From the NCBI RefSeq assembly GCF_003431825.1, contig NZ_CP020083.1:3200501-3264500 (forward strand): a stretch of DNA of 64,000 nucleotides, in the 5' to 3' direction. Both the position numbers and the translations under genes were made by a program. The notes below the pieces were generated by a model that was given only the letters and a program-made list of their open reading frames with translations, ran no database searches and had not been told where the DNA came from. Source of the DNA: Blastomonas fulva (GTDB taxonomy: Bacteria; Pseudomonadota; Alphaproteobacteria; Sphingomonadales; Sphingomonadaceae). Of this stretch, positions 25,785 to 34,789 are shown one piece after another. Numbering within the stretch: the first letter of the stretch is position 1; every line of letters begins with the position of its first letter.

Positions 25785-27554
25785 TCACCCGACCTCCGGA
25801 TCGAAGGCCTGGGAATCGAAGGCGCCAAAGCTCAGGTGCTTGCCGGCGTGCAGGTTGCCCTGTTCCATCTGCAGCTCGAGCCGCTCGCAATCGCGCCTGC
25901 GGAACTCCTCGACCACGCGATCGGCCATCACCGGATCGATGCCGGTGCGCAGCAGCGCGGTGTGCGCAAGCTTGACCGAGGATTCGAACAGTTCGCGCTG
26001 GGCTGCTGCAATCGGCGCGTGCTTGAGTGCCAGCAGTTGGCGCCGATCAACCGCGCGCACGAAAATCTTGGCATCGGGAAAGGCATGCGCGATGGGCTCG
26101 ACCTGGTCGGGCCCGAACTCCTTGTCGTCCATGCAGAAAAGCAGCGCGTCGGCATGCTCGGCGCCCGCGCGCCGCAGCAGGTCGATCCGCGTACCGTCCC
26201 CGTAAAAGACCTTGCGACCAAATTCGCCGCTCAGCCTGATCTGGTCCGGGTTGATGTCGATCAGGGTGACCGACACGTTTGCCCCGGCAAAGATCTGCGC
26301 GACCGCCTGGCCAAAGCGCCCGTGCCCGACAACGATGGCGCTCGATTGCCGCGCCTGCTCGGGATCAACCATGTCATCGGTTCCCGACCCGCGAACGCCG
26401 CCGAAAAAGCGCGTGAGCAGCATCAGGAAAGGTGTAGTGGCCATCGACAGCGTGACGATCGCCCCGAACCGGCTTGCCGCCTCGGGCGCGATCAGCAGTG
26501 CTGCCTGCGCCTCGGCAAACAGCACGAAGGCGAATTCGCCGCCCTGGCTGAGCAGCAGGCCGAGCACCAGCGCCGCGCGCGTCTCCATGCCGAACGCCTT
26601 GGCGAGGCCGAAGATGATCGCCACCTTGATGCCCACCAGCGCCAGCGCCATCGCAACGATGAACAGCGGGTTGGCCATGATCACGCCAATGTCGAGCATC
26701 ATGCCGACGCCCAGGAAGAACAACCCGAGCAGGATCGACCGAAACGGATCGATGTCCGCCTCCAGCTCGTGCCGGAAGGGCGAGTCGGCGAGCATCACGC
26801 CGGCGACGAACGCCCCCAAAGCTGCGGAAATGCCGATCGAGTGCATCAGCGCGGCGCTGCCGAATACCGCAAACAGCCCGGCGACGATGAACAGTTCGCG
26901 CTCGGCGACCTTGCCGATCAGCTTGAGCAGCGGTGCAAGGCCGTAGCGCCCGGCAGCGACCAGCCCGGCGATCGCCGCCAGCGCATAGATCGCGGTCAGC
27001 CATCCCGGCGTCTGCGGCCCGGTCTGCGGCGCGCGCGACATCGCCGCGATGATGGTCAGCAGCGGAACGATCGACAGGTCCTGGAACAGCAGGATCGAGA
27101 ATGCACGCTCGCCGGTCGGAGTGTTCAAACGCCCCTGCGATTGCAGCAGCGGCAGCACCTGCGCGGTCGATGAAAGTGCCAGCGGAAGGCCAAGACCCAG
27201 CGCCGCGCCCCAGCTGGAACCGGTGACGGCGTAGACGAACGCCGCAAGCACGACACCGCACAACGCCACCTGCGACAGCCCCAGCCCGAAAATGTCGCGC
27301 TTGAGCTGCCAGAGCCGCGAGGGCGCGAGTTCCAGCCCGACCAGGAACAGCAGCAGCACGATGCCGATCTCGGCAAATCCGACGATCAGCTCGGGATCGG
27401 CCACCAGCTGCAGCACCTGCGGCCCGATGATGATCCCGCCGACCAGATAGCCCAGCACCGCACCCAGCCCGAGCCTGCGGAACAGCAGCACGAAGAACAG
27501 CGCTGCTGCGAGCAGCACCGTGCCCGACAGGAAGATATCGCCGCCATGCTCCAT
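25785..27554 (-). CDS. Monovalent cation:proton antiporter, KefB/KefC type (CPA2)
   Basis: A 589-residue protein with about 12-13 membrane segments (about 5-385) of the CPA2 exchanger family and a cytoplasmic TrkA-N/RCK domain beginning VVGHGRFGQAVAQIF, with the GxGxxG-type nucleotide site and acidic strand end LIDIN. It should exchange potassium (or sodium) for protons under control of NAD(H) or, if a true Kef, glutathione adducts; the Kef glutathione residues cannot be confirmed by eye. Its ATG shares one base with the stop of the NifU-like gene (TGATG), so the two are translationally coupled, the last gene of radA-cvpA-NifU-like-kef. Confidence 0.9.
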   Translation of the reverse strand: MEHGGDIFLSGTVLLAAALFFVLLFRRLGLGAVLGYLVGGIIIGPQVLQLVADPELIVGFAEIGIVLLLFLVGLELAPSRLWQLKRDIFGLGLSQVALCGVVLAAFVYAVTGSSWGAALGLGLPLALSSTAQVLPLLQSQGRLNTPTGERAFSILLFQDLSIVPLLTIIAAMSRAPQTGPQTPGWLTAIYALAAIAGLVAAGRYGLAPLLKLIGKVAERELFIVAGLFAVFGSAALMHSIGISAALGAFVAGVMLADSPFRHELEADIDPFRSILLGLFFLGVGMMLDIGVIMANPLFIVAMALALVGIKVAIIFGLAKAFGMETRAALVLGLLLSQGGEFAFVLFAEAQAALLIAPEAASRFGAIVTLSMATTPFLMLLTRFFGGVRGSGTDDMVDPEQARQSSAIVVGHGRFGQAVAQIFAGANVSVTLIDINPDQIRLSGEFGRKVFYGDGTRIDLLRRAGAEHADALLFCMDDKEFGPDQVEPIAHAFPDAKIFVRAVDRRQLLALKHAPIAAAQRELFESSVKLAHTALLRTGIDPVMADRVVEEFRRRDCERLELQMEQGNLHAGKHLSFGAFDSQAFDPEVG

Positions 27555-28006
27555 CAGCGATTTTCCATCTGGTGGGTGTCCGTTGCTGCAGGCGAATCCA
27601 GCGCCGCGACCACCGCGCGCCAGGGGAGCAGGATGGAACCATGCCGAGCGGGATAAGGCAAGGCGGTCTCCAGATGCTCGATACCCGGCCAGTCCGGCAA
27701 CGCTATGCTGTCTCCGCCGAAAAACGCGGTCAGCGCGTCTCGCACCACGACCAATTCTGCGCGGTCGCGACCGATGACATGGCTCGCAAGCACCGCAGCC
27801 GAGGCCTGTCCCAGCGCGCAGGCGCGTGCATCGACCCCGAAGCGCGCGATCTTGCCGGCGGCATCCGGCTCGAGCCCGACCCGCACCACTGACCCGCAGC
27901 TTTGCGAGCGCAGTTCGGCCTGTCGTGCAAGATCCTCGCTGAGCGGCCAGTCGCAGAGCGACACCGCCAGCGCCAGGATATCGGGCGTGTAGAGCGCCTT
28001 AGCCAT
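27554..28006 (-). CDS. NifU/IscU-like iron-sulfur scaffold family protein
   Basis: A 150-residue protein of the NifU N-terminal/IscU fold. Two of the three IscU cluster cysteines are in place, Cys37 (SQSCGS) and Cys63 (RACALGQASA); the third is replaced by histidine in PARHGSILLPW. That substitution appears usual for this alphaproteobacterial subgroup as far as I recall, so it may bind a cluster differently or serve another role. An extra Cys18 is near the N-terminus. It follows cvpA by 20 bases and its stop overlaps the antiporter start, so it belongs to the radA operon and is not near isc or suf genes. Confidence 0.82.
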   Translation of the reverse strand: MAKALYTPDILALAVSLCDWPLSEDLARQAELRSQSCGSVVRVGLEPDAAGKIARFGVDARACALGQASAAVLASHVIGRDRAELVVVRDALTAFFGGDSIALPDWPGIEHLETALPYPARHGSILLPWRAVVAALDSPAATDTHQMENR

Positions 28007-28026
28007 GACGGGTCTGGCCGTGCGGG

Positions 28027-28530
28027 TTATTCATCGCCCAGCAACTGCTGGTAATCGTAAAGGTCGACGAGCGCGGTGCCGCTGGCGTTGAGCAGCGGGA
28101 AGGTGCGGCTTTCGGTGATCCATTCGGGCTGCCCTTCGCCGGGCCAGATGATGTCATGAACCATGGTGATCAGCAGATAAGCGAGCGTTGCCAGGATCAG
28201 CCCCTTGAGCGCGCCGAAGCCGAAGCCCAGCACCCGGTCGATCGGGCCCAGCACCGATTTGCGGGTGCGCGCGCGCAGGCCGTGTGCGATGAGCTTGCCC
28301 AGCAGATAGACGCCCAGATACAGCCCGACCAGCGCCAGCGCCGCAGCGCCGCTGTCGTTGCCGACCGGTTCCTTGAGCATCGCGGTCACGGGCGAGTGGA
28401 ACAGCCGCAAAGCGAAGATGCCCGCCACCCACGCGATCAGCGAGACCGCCGCGTGGACAAAGCCGTTCTTGAAACCCAGAATCGCGCCGCCCGCGAGCAG
28501 CGTCAGCACGATGATATCGAATGCGGTCAT
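28027..28530 (-). CDS. cvpA: CvpA family membrane protein
   Basis: A 167-residue protein with four membrane segments of the colicin V production protein family, opening MTAFDIIVLTLLAGGAILGF followed by KNGFV, the usual GFxxGF-type N-terminus. CvpA is needed for colicin V output in E. coli and for envelope stress tolerance in several bacteria, its mechanism unknown. It sits 11 bases after radA and 20 before the NifU-like gene. In many proteobacteria cvpA precedes purF; that is not the case here. Confidence 0.92.
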   Translation of the reverse strand: MTAFDIIVLTLLAGGAILGFKNGFVHAAVSLIAWVAGIFALRLFHSPVTAMLKEPVGNDSGAAALALVGLYLGVYLLGKLIAHGLRARTRKSVLGPIDRVLGFGFGALKGLILATLAYLLITMVHDIIWPGEGQPEWITESRTFPLLNASGTALVDLYDYQQLLGDE

Positions 28531-28541
28531 GAAGCGAACCG

Positions 28542-29921
28542 CTAGTTTCGCCCAAGCAGTTGGTCAACGAGATTTGCCAGCCGGGCATAGGATGTCAGCC
28601 GCATTCCGCTGCTTTCGCCTGCCCCCTTTGCCGTCACGCTGGCTGGCACCAGCGCCTTTTCGAAGCCCAGCTTGGCCGCCTCGCGCAGCCTGAGGCCAGC
28701 ATGCGCGACCGGGCGCAGTTCGCCCGAAAGCGAAAGCTCGCCGAACACGATCGTGCCGGCACCGATGGGATGCTCCGACAGGGCCGAGATCAGCGCAGCG
28801 GCCACGGCGAGATCGGCGGCAGGATCGGACAATCGATAGCCGCCGGCGATGTTGAGATAGACTTCCGCGGTCGAGAAGCTGAGGCCGCAGCGCGCCTCCA
28901 GCACCGCGAGCACCATGGCGAGGCGGCCCGAATCCCATCCCACGACCGCGCGGCGAGGGGTCGCACCGCTCGACAACCGCACGGTCAGCGCTTGGATCTC
29001 GACCAGCACGGGCCGGGTGCCTTCCAGCGCGGGGAACACCGATGTGCCGGGCATCTGCGCATCGCGATCGCTCAGGAACAGGCTGGAGGGGTTGCCGACC
29101 TCGGACAGCCCCTCCTCCTCCATCGCGAACACGCCGATCTCGTCGGTCGCGCCGAAGCGGTTCTTGATCGAGCGCAGGATGCGGTACTGGTGGCTGCGTT
29201 CGCCCTCGAAGCTCATCACGGTATCGACCATGTGCTCGAGCACGCGCGGGCCCGCGATGCTGCCGTCCTTCGTGACGTGGCCGACCAGGATCACCGCGCA
29301 GCCGGTGTCCTTGGCAAAACGGATCAGCTCCTGCGCCGATGCGCGTACCTGGCTGACGGTTCCCGGCGCACCCTCGATGAGGTCAGAGTGCATCGTCTGG
29401 ATCGAATCGATCACCAGCATCACCGGCGTCGGCATCGCGCGCAGCGTGGTCAGGATATCGCGGACCGATGTCGCCGAGGCGAGGTCGATCGGCGCATCGG
29501 CGAGGCCCAGCCGCAGCGCGCGCAGGCGGACCTGATCGGCCGCCTCCTCGCCGCTGATATAGACGATGTGATTGCCCGCCTTGGCCATGTTGGCAGACGC
29601 CTGCAGCAGCAATGTCGATTTTCCGATACCCGGGTCGCCGCCCATCAGCACCGCCGAGCCTGCCACCAGCCCGCCACCCAGCGCTCGGTCGAACTCGGCA
29701 ATTCCGGTGGGGATGCGCGGCGGCAAGGCGACCGCGCTGTCGAGCCGCGAGAGCGCGATGCGGTGTCCGCCGGTCTGCAGATCGTGGCGTGCCGAAAAGG
29801 CGGTTGGAGCCGATTGCTCGACCAGCGTGTTCCATTCGCCGCAATCGGCGCACTGGCCCTGCCAGCGGGTGGCGACGCTGCCACAGGCCTGGCAGACATA
29901 GGTTTTGCGGGGCTTTGCCAT
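28542..29921 (-). CDS. radA: DNA repair protein RadA
   Basis: A 459-residue RecA-like helicase that speeds branch migration in recombination. N-terminal four-cysteine zinc finger (Cys10, 13, 24, 27 in CQACG and CADCG), Walker A GGDPGIGKSTLLLQ, the RadA-specific KNRFG motif in SIKNRFGATDEIGVF, and a C-terminal Lon-like domain (about 285-459). ATG at 29921 opens MAKPRKTYVCQACGS; the frame is open far upstream into the neighbouring gene but that is not coding. First gene of radA-cvpA-NifU-like-kef, divergent from the patatin across 132 bases. Confidence 0.97.
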   Translation of the reverse strand: MAKPRKTYVCQACGSVATRWQGQCADCGEWNTLVEQSAPTAFSARHDLQTGGHRIALSRLDSAVALPPRIPTGIAEFDRALGGGLVAGSAVLMGGDPGIGKSTLLLQASANMAKAGNHIVYISGEEAADQVRLRALRLGLADAPIDLASATSVRDILTTLRAMPTPVMLVIDSIQTMHSDLIEGAPGTVSQVRASAQELIRFAKDTGCAVILVGHVTKDGSIAGPRVLEHMVDTVMSFEGERSHQYRILRSIKNRFGATDEIGVFAMEEEGLSEVGNPSSLFLSDRDAQMPGTSVFPALEGTRPVLVEIQALTVRLSSGATPRRAVVGWDSGRLAMVLAVLEARCGLSFSTAEVYLNIAGGYRLSDPAADLAVAAALISALSEHPIGAGTIVFGELSLSGELRPVAHAGLRLREAAKLGFEKALVPASVTAKGAGESSGMRLTSYARLANLVDQLLGRN

Positions 29922-30053
29922 GGCTGCGGCATAGCTTGAACAAAACTGGAACGCAATTGCCGCTTTGCGCTTGCCATCGACCGTAACATAGATAGCGTTT
30001 GCACGAATATCCGCGTGCGGCCATCGCACCCAGAAAGGTCCCTGTCCCAGCCT

Positions 30054-32390
30054 ATGCGCCAGAAGGAACTCCGCATTGCTCTGGTCTGCTATGGCGGCAT
30101 CAGCCTTGCGGTGTACATGCACGGCATCACCAAGGAAATCTGGCGCGCCACCCGCGCCAGCCGCAATTTCCATGCCGGCGAGCCCCCCGCCAGCGGCAGC
30201 CAGGGGGTGTACCGCGATCTGTTCGAGACGATGGCTTCGCATGCGCAGATCCGGCTGAGGCTGCTTCCCGACATCATCTCCGGGGCGAGCGCGGGTGGGA
30301 TCAACGGCGTGTTTCTGGCGCAGGCTTTGACCAGCGGCCAGTCGCTCGAACCGCTGACCCGGCTGTGGCTCGAATGCGCGGATATCGACCAGTTGCTCGA
30401 TCCCGATGCACGGCCCTGGTCGAGGTTCACCAAGTTCTGGGCGCAACCTCTGGTGTGGCTGCTGTTGCGCAGACCCGGCGGCGCGCTCGATCGCAGCGTT
30501 GCACCCGAGGCGCGCAGCGAGGTGCGCACCAAGCTGTCGCGGCTGGTGCGTGCGCGCTGGTTCGCGCCGCCGTTCAGCGGCACCGGCTTTTCGGCGTTGC
30601 TGTATGATGCGTTCGAGGCGATGGCGGCGACCCCGGCAGGTCCAAGGTTGATCCCGATCGGCCAGCCGCTCGACCTGTTCGTCACCGTGACCGACTTCAA
30701 GGGACATCTCGAGCGGTTGCGACTGAACAGCCCTGCCGAGGTGGTCGAGACCGAGCACAGGCTGTCGATCGGCTTTCGTTATCTGCGCGGGCGCCACGAC
30801 GCGCTGGCGGATCCTGCCGAACTGGTCTTCGCCGCGCGCGCGACGGCCAGCTTCCCGGGCGCCTTCCCGCCGTTCAACGTCGCCGAAATGGACCGGATGC
30901 TGAAGCGGCGCGAGAAGCTGTGGCCGGGCCGCGAAAACTTCCTGCGCCGTGTCTTCCCGCAGCATCACGAGGACGGACATGGTGAGAGCGCGGTGCTGAT
31001 CGACGGATCGGTGCTCGCGAACGCGCCGTTTGCGCAGGCGATCGACGCGCTGAGGAACCGCCCCGCGCACCGCGAGATCGACCGGCGCTTCGTCTATATC
31101 GATCCCAAGCCCGATATCGTGCGCGGCATGGACCAAGCGCACCAGCGCGATGCGATGGGCCAGAGGCTACCCGGCTTCTTCTCGACCATCTTCGGCGCAA
31201 TATCCGATATCCCGCGCGAACAGCCGATCCGCGACAATCTGGAAGGGATAGAGCGACGCACCAGCCGCGTGCTGCAGATGCGGATGATCACCGATTCCCT
31301 GCGCACCGAGGTGGAGGCCACGGTGAGCAAGCTGTTCGGCTATACCCTGTTCCTCGACAGCCCCACCCCGCGGCGGCTGACCAACTGGCGCAACAAGGCT
31401 CAGGACCGCGCCGCGCACATGGCGGGCTTTGCATATGCCTCTTATGGCCAACTCAAGCTCGCCTCGATCGTCGAGGATATCGTCGACACGCTGCGCCGCG
31501 CCTATCAGGGCCCCAAGGCGCTTTATGCCGAGCGGCTGCGCGAGGCGATCGGCGCGGAGCTTCGGCGCAGCGGGCTCGATCACCTCTCGGGCAAGGGCGG
31601 CGGTGCGAGCGAGGAGGCGATCATCTTCTTCCGCACCCAGGACCTGGGCTTCCGCATCCGCCGCTTGCGCTTTCTGGCGCGGCGGCTGGGCGAGGATATC
31701 GCGCAATCGGGTCGCACCCCGCCCGAGGCGGTGGTGGCGATGCACGACACGCTGTACACCTGCCTGTCGCATTATCTCGAGCGCGAAACGACCGACATGC
31801 TGGGCCAGGGATTTGCCGATATCGCCGCATCCGCGATCGACAACCCGGCGCTGGCGATTTCCGAACTCGCCAACCGCCGCGATCTGCGCGCTGCCGATGC
31901 CATCGTCGACGAGCAGCTCGCCAGCGCGCTGGCGACTCTCCCCAAGGTCAGCCGAAGATCGATGCTGCTCGCCTATCTGGGCTTCCCCTTCTACGATATC
32001 GCAACGCTGCCGCTGCTGCAGGGCGAAGGGCAGAACGAGTACGACCCGATCAAGGTCGATCGCATCTCCCCCGATGATGCCCAGTCGATCCGCGACGGCG
32101 GCGCGGATGCCACGCTCAAGGGCATCCAGTTCAACAGCTTTGGCGCCTTCTTCAGCCGCGCCTATCGTGAGAACGACTATCTGTGGGGACGGCTGCACGG
32201 GGCCGAGCGGCTGATCGACATCATTGCATCCGCGCTTCCGCCCGGCAGCGCCCTGCCCGATGCCGTTCTTGCAGATTTCAAGCGCCGCGCGTTTCTGGCG
32301 ATCTGCGACGAGGAAGCGACACTGCTCACCACCGATCCCGGGCTGGTACCGGGCATCCGCAGCGAGATCGAAGCGCGGTTCGCTGGTTGA
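30054..32390 (+). CDS. Patatin-like phospholipase family protein (DUF3376 type)
   Basis: A 778-residue protein with an N-terminal patatin domain: VCYGGISLAVYMHGI gives the glycine-rich oxyanion region, GASAGG carries the nucleophile Ser79, and LIDGSVLANAPF carries the catalytic Asp of the dyad. The rest (about 330-778) is a long helical extension, the layout of DUF3376 patatins. It is probably a lipid acyl hydrolase in the cytoplasm or at the inner membrane; no signal peptide. ATG at 30054 was preferred over GTG at 30015 since it opens directly into the family start; the ribosome site AGAAAGG is rather far. Divergent from radA. Confidence 0.88.
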   Translation: MRQKELRIALVCYGGISLAVYMHGITKEIWRATRASRNFHAGEPPASGSQGVYRDLFETMASHAQIRLRLLPDIISGASAGGINGVFLAQALTSGQSLEPLTRLWLECADIDQLLDPDARPWSRFTKFWAQPLVWLLLRRPGGALDRSVAPEARSEVRTKLSRLVRARWFAPPFSGTGFSALLYDAFEAMAATPAGPRLIPIGQPLDLFVTVTDFKGHLERLRLNSPAEVVETEHRLSIGFRYLRGRHDALADPAELVFAARATASFPGAFPPFNVAEMDRMLKRREKLWPGRENFLRRVFPQHHEDGHGESAVLIDGSVLANAPFAQAIDALRNRPAHREIDRRFVYIDPKPDIVRGMDQAHQRDAMGQRLPGFFSTIFGAISDIPREQPIRDNLEGIERRTSRVLQMRMITDSLRTEVEATVSKLFGYTLFLDSPTPRRLTNWRNKAQDRAAHMAGFAYASYGQLKLASIVEDIVDTLRRAYQGPKALYAERLREAIGAELRRSGLDHLSGKGGGASEEAIIFFRTQDLGFRIRRLRFLARRLGEDIAQSGRTPPEAVVAMHDTLYTCLSHYLERETTDMLGQGFADIAASAIDNPALAISELANRRDLRAADAIVDEQLASALATLPKVSRRSMLLAYLGFPFYDIATLPLLQGEGQNEYDPIKVDRISPDDAQSIRDGGADATLKGIQFNSFGAFFSRAYRENDYLWGRLHGAERLIDIIASALPPGSALPDAVLADFKRRAFLAICDEEATLLTTDPGLVPGIRSEIEARFAG

Positions 32391-32425
32391 TGCGCGCGCG
32401 GCCTGTTCCCTTTGCCGGCTGCCAT

Positions 32426-32437
32426 CCCTAATTAGGG
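32426..32437. promoter_or_regulatory. Perfect palindrome covering the ribosome site of the TraB/GumN gene
   Basis: CCCTAATTAGGG is a perfect 12-base palindrome ending 3 bases before the ATG at 32441. The right arm AGGGG is the ribosome site, so an RNA hairpin or a bound protein could limit translation or transcription. Confidence 0.4.
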
Positions 32438-32440
32438 GCG

Positions 32441-33346
32441 ATGAACCGTATCGTATCGCGCTGGCTGATCCTGCCGTTGCTGCTGCTGGCCCAGGCGTGC
32501 AGCGCCTTTCCCTCGATGGCCGCATGGGATGGCCCCAAAAAGGGCGCGCCCGCGCTGTGGCACGTCAAGGGGCCTGACGGAGAAGCCTGGCTGTTCGGCG
32601 GCATCCATGCGCTCCCTGCGAACATCAAATGGATCACCCCGAAGATGAAGACCGCGATGGACGCCAGCGACAGGTTGGTACTCGAAGTCGTGGGATTGGA
32701 AGATTCGGCTGAGATCACAAGGACCTTCCAGGCATTGGGCAACAGTCCCAACCAGCCGCCTCTCGCCGAGCGGCTGCCGGTCGATCTGCGCGCAGCGGGG
32801 GAAAAGCTGCGTGACAAGGGCCGGGTCAATCCCACCAAGTTCGAGACGCTGGAAAGCTGGGCCGCCGCGATCACACTGGCAGGCGCTGCCACCACCAATC
32901 TGGACATGGTGCGCGAAGCCGGGGTTGAGCGGGTGCTCGCCAAACGCTATCGCAACCGCGACAAGGCGGTGATCGGGCTGGAAACCGCCGCGCGCCAGTT
33001 CACCTATTTCGACCAGCTGCCCGAGGCCGACCAGCGCGCGATGCTGGCCAGCGTCATCGCCGATGCCGACAATGCGCCTGCAGCCTATCGCGACATGGTG
33101 ACCGGATGGCTGACCGGCGATGTCGCGAGGCTTGAGCAGGCCGCCAACCGGGGCCTGCTGCAGCGCCCGCAAGTCCGCGAGCAGATCCTCGTCCGCCGCA
33201 ACCGCGACTGGGCGAACCAGATCACCGACATGCTCAAGCTTGGCGCGCGACCGTTCGTCGCGGTCGGGGCTGCGCATCTGGCGGGCGAAGACAGCGTGCA
33301 GACGCTGCTGGAAGCGCGCGGCTACACCGTCACCCGGCTGCAATAG
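32441..33346 (+). CDS. TraB/GumN family probable lipoprotein
   Basis: A 301-residue protein of the TraB/GumN (PrgY-like) family, recognisable by LFGGIHALP near the start, the central helical region and the C-terminal [13 protein letters not shown] block with the second GxxH-type histidine. Both histidine blocks resemble the metal site proposed for TIKI proteases of this superfamily, so it may be a metallohydrolase. The N-terminus ([10 protein letters not shown]) carries a probable lipobox with Cys20, so it is likely tethered in the envelope. It follows the patatin by 50 bases on the same strand; a palindrome overlaps its ribosome site. Confidence 0.87.
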   Translation: MNRIVSRWLILPLLLLAQACSAFPSMAAWDGPKKGAPALWHVKGPDGEAWLFGGIHALPANIKWITPKMKTAMDASDRLVLEVVGLEDSAEITRTFQALGNSPNQPPLAERLPVDLRAAGEKLRDKGRVNPTKFETLESWAAAITLAGAATTNLDMVREAGVERVLAKRYRNRDKAVIGLETAARQFTYFDQLPEADQRAMLASVIADADNAPAAYRDMVTGWLTGDVARLEQAANRGLLQRPQVREQILVRRNRDWANQITDMLKLGARPFVAVGAAHLAGEDSVQTLLEARGYTVTRLQ

Positions 33347-33376
33347 CCGCCCGACCTGCGCTAGCCGCCACGACGC

Positions 33377-33405
33377 TTGCTTTTCGGGCCTTGTCCCCCT
33401 ATAGG
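33377..33405 (+). promoter_or_regulatory. Probable sigma-70 promoter of rplY
   Basis: TTGCTT (33377-33382), 17 bases, TATAGG (33400-33405), leaving a leader of about 75 bases before the rplY start. Confidence 0.55.
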
Positions 33406-33486
33406 CCCGCCTTCTCCGACGCCATGGTCATCCCTGGAGGCGTGGCGCGGGGATTGAACGACCACCAAAAACTCTGGAGACAGTTT

Positions 33487-34098
33487 ATGAGCGATACGCT
33501 TACCCTGTCGGCCCAGCTGCGTGATCGGGCAGGCAAGGGAGCCTCCCGTGCACTCCGCCGCGAAGGCCGTGTACCCGCCGTTATTTACGGCGACAAGAAA
33601 GAACCGGAAGCGATTCATATCGCAGAGCGCGAGCTGAACAAGCTGCTCGGCACCGGCCATTTCATGAACTCGATCGTTGAAGTCGAAATCGACGGCAAGG
33701 CGGTTGTCACGCTTCCCAAGGACGTGGCTTTCCACCCCGTGTCGGATCGTCCGCTTCACGTCGATTTCCTGCGTATCGCCAAGGGCTCGACCGTCGAGGT
33801 CTCGGTCCCTGTCGTTTTCGTCAACGAAGAAGCTTCGCCCGGTCTGAAGCGTGGCGGCGTTCTCAACGTCGTGCGTCACGAGCTGGAACTGGTCTGCGAC
33901 GCAACCAAGATCCCCGATGAGATCGAAGTCGACGTGACCGGAACCGAAATCGGCGATTCGATCCACATCTCGGCCGTGACCCTGCCCAAGGGCAGCGAAT
34001 CGGCGATCACCGATCGCGACTTCACCATCGCCACGATCGTTGCTCCCTCGGCTCTCAAGTCGAGCGACGGCGAAGCTGCCGACGAAGCTGGCGAGTAA
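33487..34098 (+). CDS. rplY: Ribosomal protein bL25 (long, Ctc form)
   Basis: A 203-residue bL25 with the N-terminal 5S rRNA-binding domain (about 5-95; [20 protein letters not shown] and YGDKKEP) and a C-terminal TL5/Ctc beta domain, the long form typical of alphaproteobacteria. It binds 5S rRNA in the large subunit. ATG at 33487 has GGAG about 8 bases upstream; the open frame before it is leader. It is followed by pth, the common rplY-pth pair, with a repeat-rich spacer between. Confidence 0.96.
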   Translation: MSDTLTLSAQLRDRAGKGASRALRREGRVPAVIYGDKKEPEAIHIAERELNKLLGTGHFMNSIVEVEIDGKAVVTLPKDVAFHPVSDRPLHVDFLRIAKGSTVEVSVPVVFVNEEASPGLKRGGVLNVVRHELELVCDATKIPDEIEVDVTGTEIGDSIHISAVTLPKGSESAITDRDFTIATIVAPSALKSSDGEAADEAGE

Positions 34099-34111
34099 TT
34101 CTTCTTGCTGG

Positions 34112-34211
34112 CCCTCTCCCCCTCGTGGGAGAGGGTTGGGAGAGGGGAGTGTGGGGAGGGTGGCGCATAGGCCCCTCTCCCCGACCCTCTCCCCTTAAGG
34201 GAAGAGAGAGT
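34112..34211. repeat. Cluster of CCCTCTCCC palindromes between rplY and pth
   Basis: CCCTCTCCC (34112-34120) pairs perfectly with GGGAGAGGG (34127-34135); GGGAGAGGGG (34138-34147) pairs with CCCCTCTCCC (34172-34181); a third CCCTCTCCCC follows at 34185-34194 with a partial arm near 34200-34208. The element fills nearly the whole spacer. Confidence 0.65.
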
Positions 34212-34219
34212 TTCTCAGC

Positions 34220-34789
34220 ATGCAAATCTGGGTCGGCCTTGGCAATCCCGGCGCGGAATATGCGATGCACCGGCACAATGTCGGCTTCATGGCGCTCGAT
34301 ACCGTTGCCGATGTCCACGGCTTCGAGCCCCCCAAGCGCCGCTTCCAGGGCTGGGCCATGGAAGGCAGGCTGGGCAGCGAAAAGCTGCTGCTGCTCAAGC
34401 CCGCAACCTTCATGAACAAGTCCGGCCAGGCTGTGGGAGAGGCGATGCGCTTCTTCAAGCTCGAGCCTGAAGCCGTCACCGTCTTCCACGACGAGCTCGA
34501 CCTCGCGCCGTTCAAGGTGAAGGTCAAGCGCGGCGGCGGCACCGCGGGGCATAACGGCCTGCGCTCGACCGAACAGCATATCGGCCCGGAATTCCGCCGC
34601 GTGCGCATCGGCATCGGCCACCCGGGCAACAAGGACCGGGTCACCGGCCATGTGCTGGGCAACTATCACAAGACCGAACTCGACGACCTCACCGACATGC
34701 TGGGCGCCATCGCCGCCGAAGCTGCATGGCTGGCGAAGGACGACGACGCGCGATTCATGAACGACGTGGCGCTGCGGCTGCAGGAATGA
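34220..34789 (+). CDS. pth: Peptidyl-tRNA hydrolase
   Basis: A 189-residue enzyme that frees tRNA from peptidyl-tRNA dropped by ribosomes. Conserved blocks: GLGNPGAEYAMHRHNVGF with catalytic His19, LLKPATFMNKSGQAV, FHDELDLAPF with the second catalytic residue, and GGTAGHNGLRS. Length is normal. The stop overlaps the next start by four bases (ATGA). Confidence 0.97.
   Translation: MQIWVGLGNPGAEYAMHRHNVGFMALDTVADVHGFEPPKRRFQGWAMEGRLGSEKLLLLKPATFMNKSGQAVGEAMRFFKLEPEAVTVFHDELDLAPFKVKVKRGGGTAGHNGLRSTEQHIGPEFRRVRIGIGHPGNKDRVTGHVLGNYHKTELDDLTDMLGAIAAEAAWLAKDDDARFMNDVALRLQE

Noticed and set aside
29922..31142. N-terminal extension of radA through the patatin gene
   Set aside because: RadA has its own start at 29921 with the zinc finger beginning at once; the extension is antisense to the patatin catalytic region.
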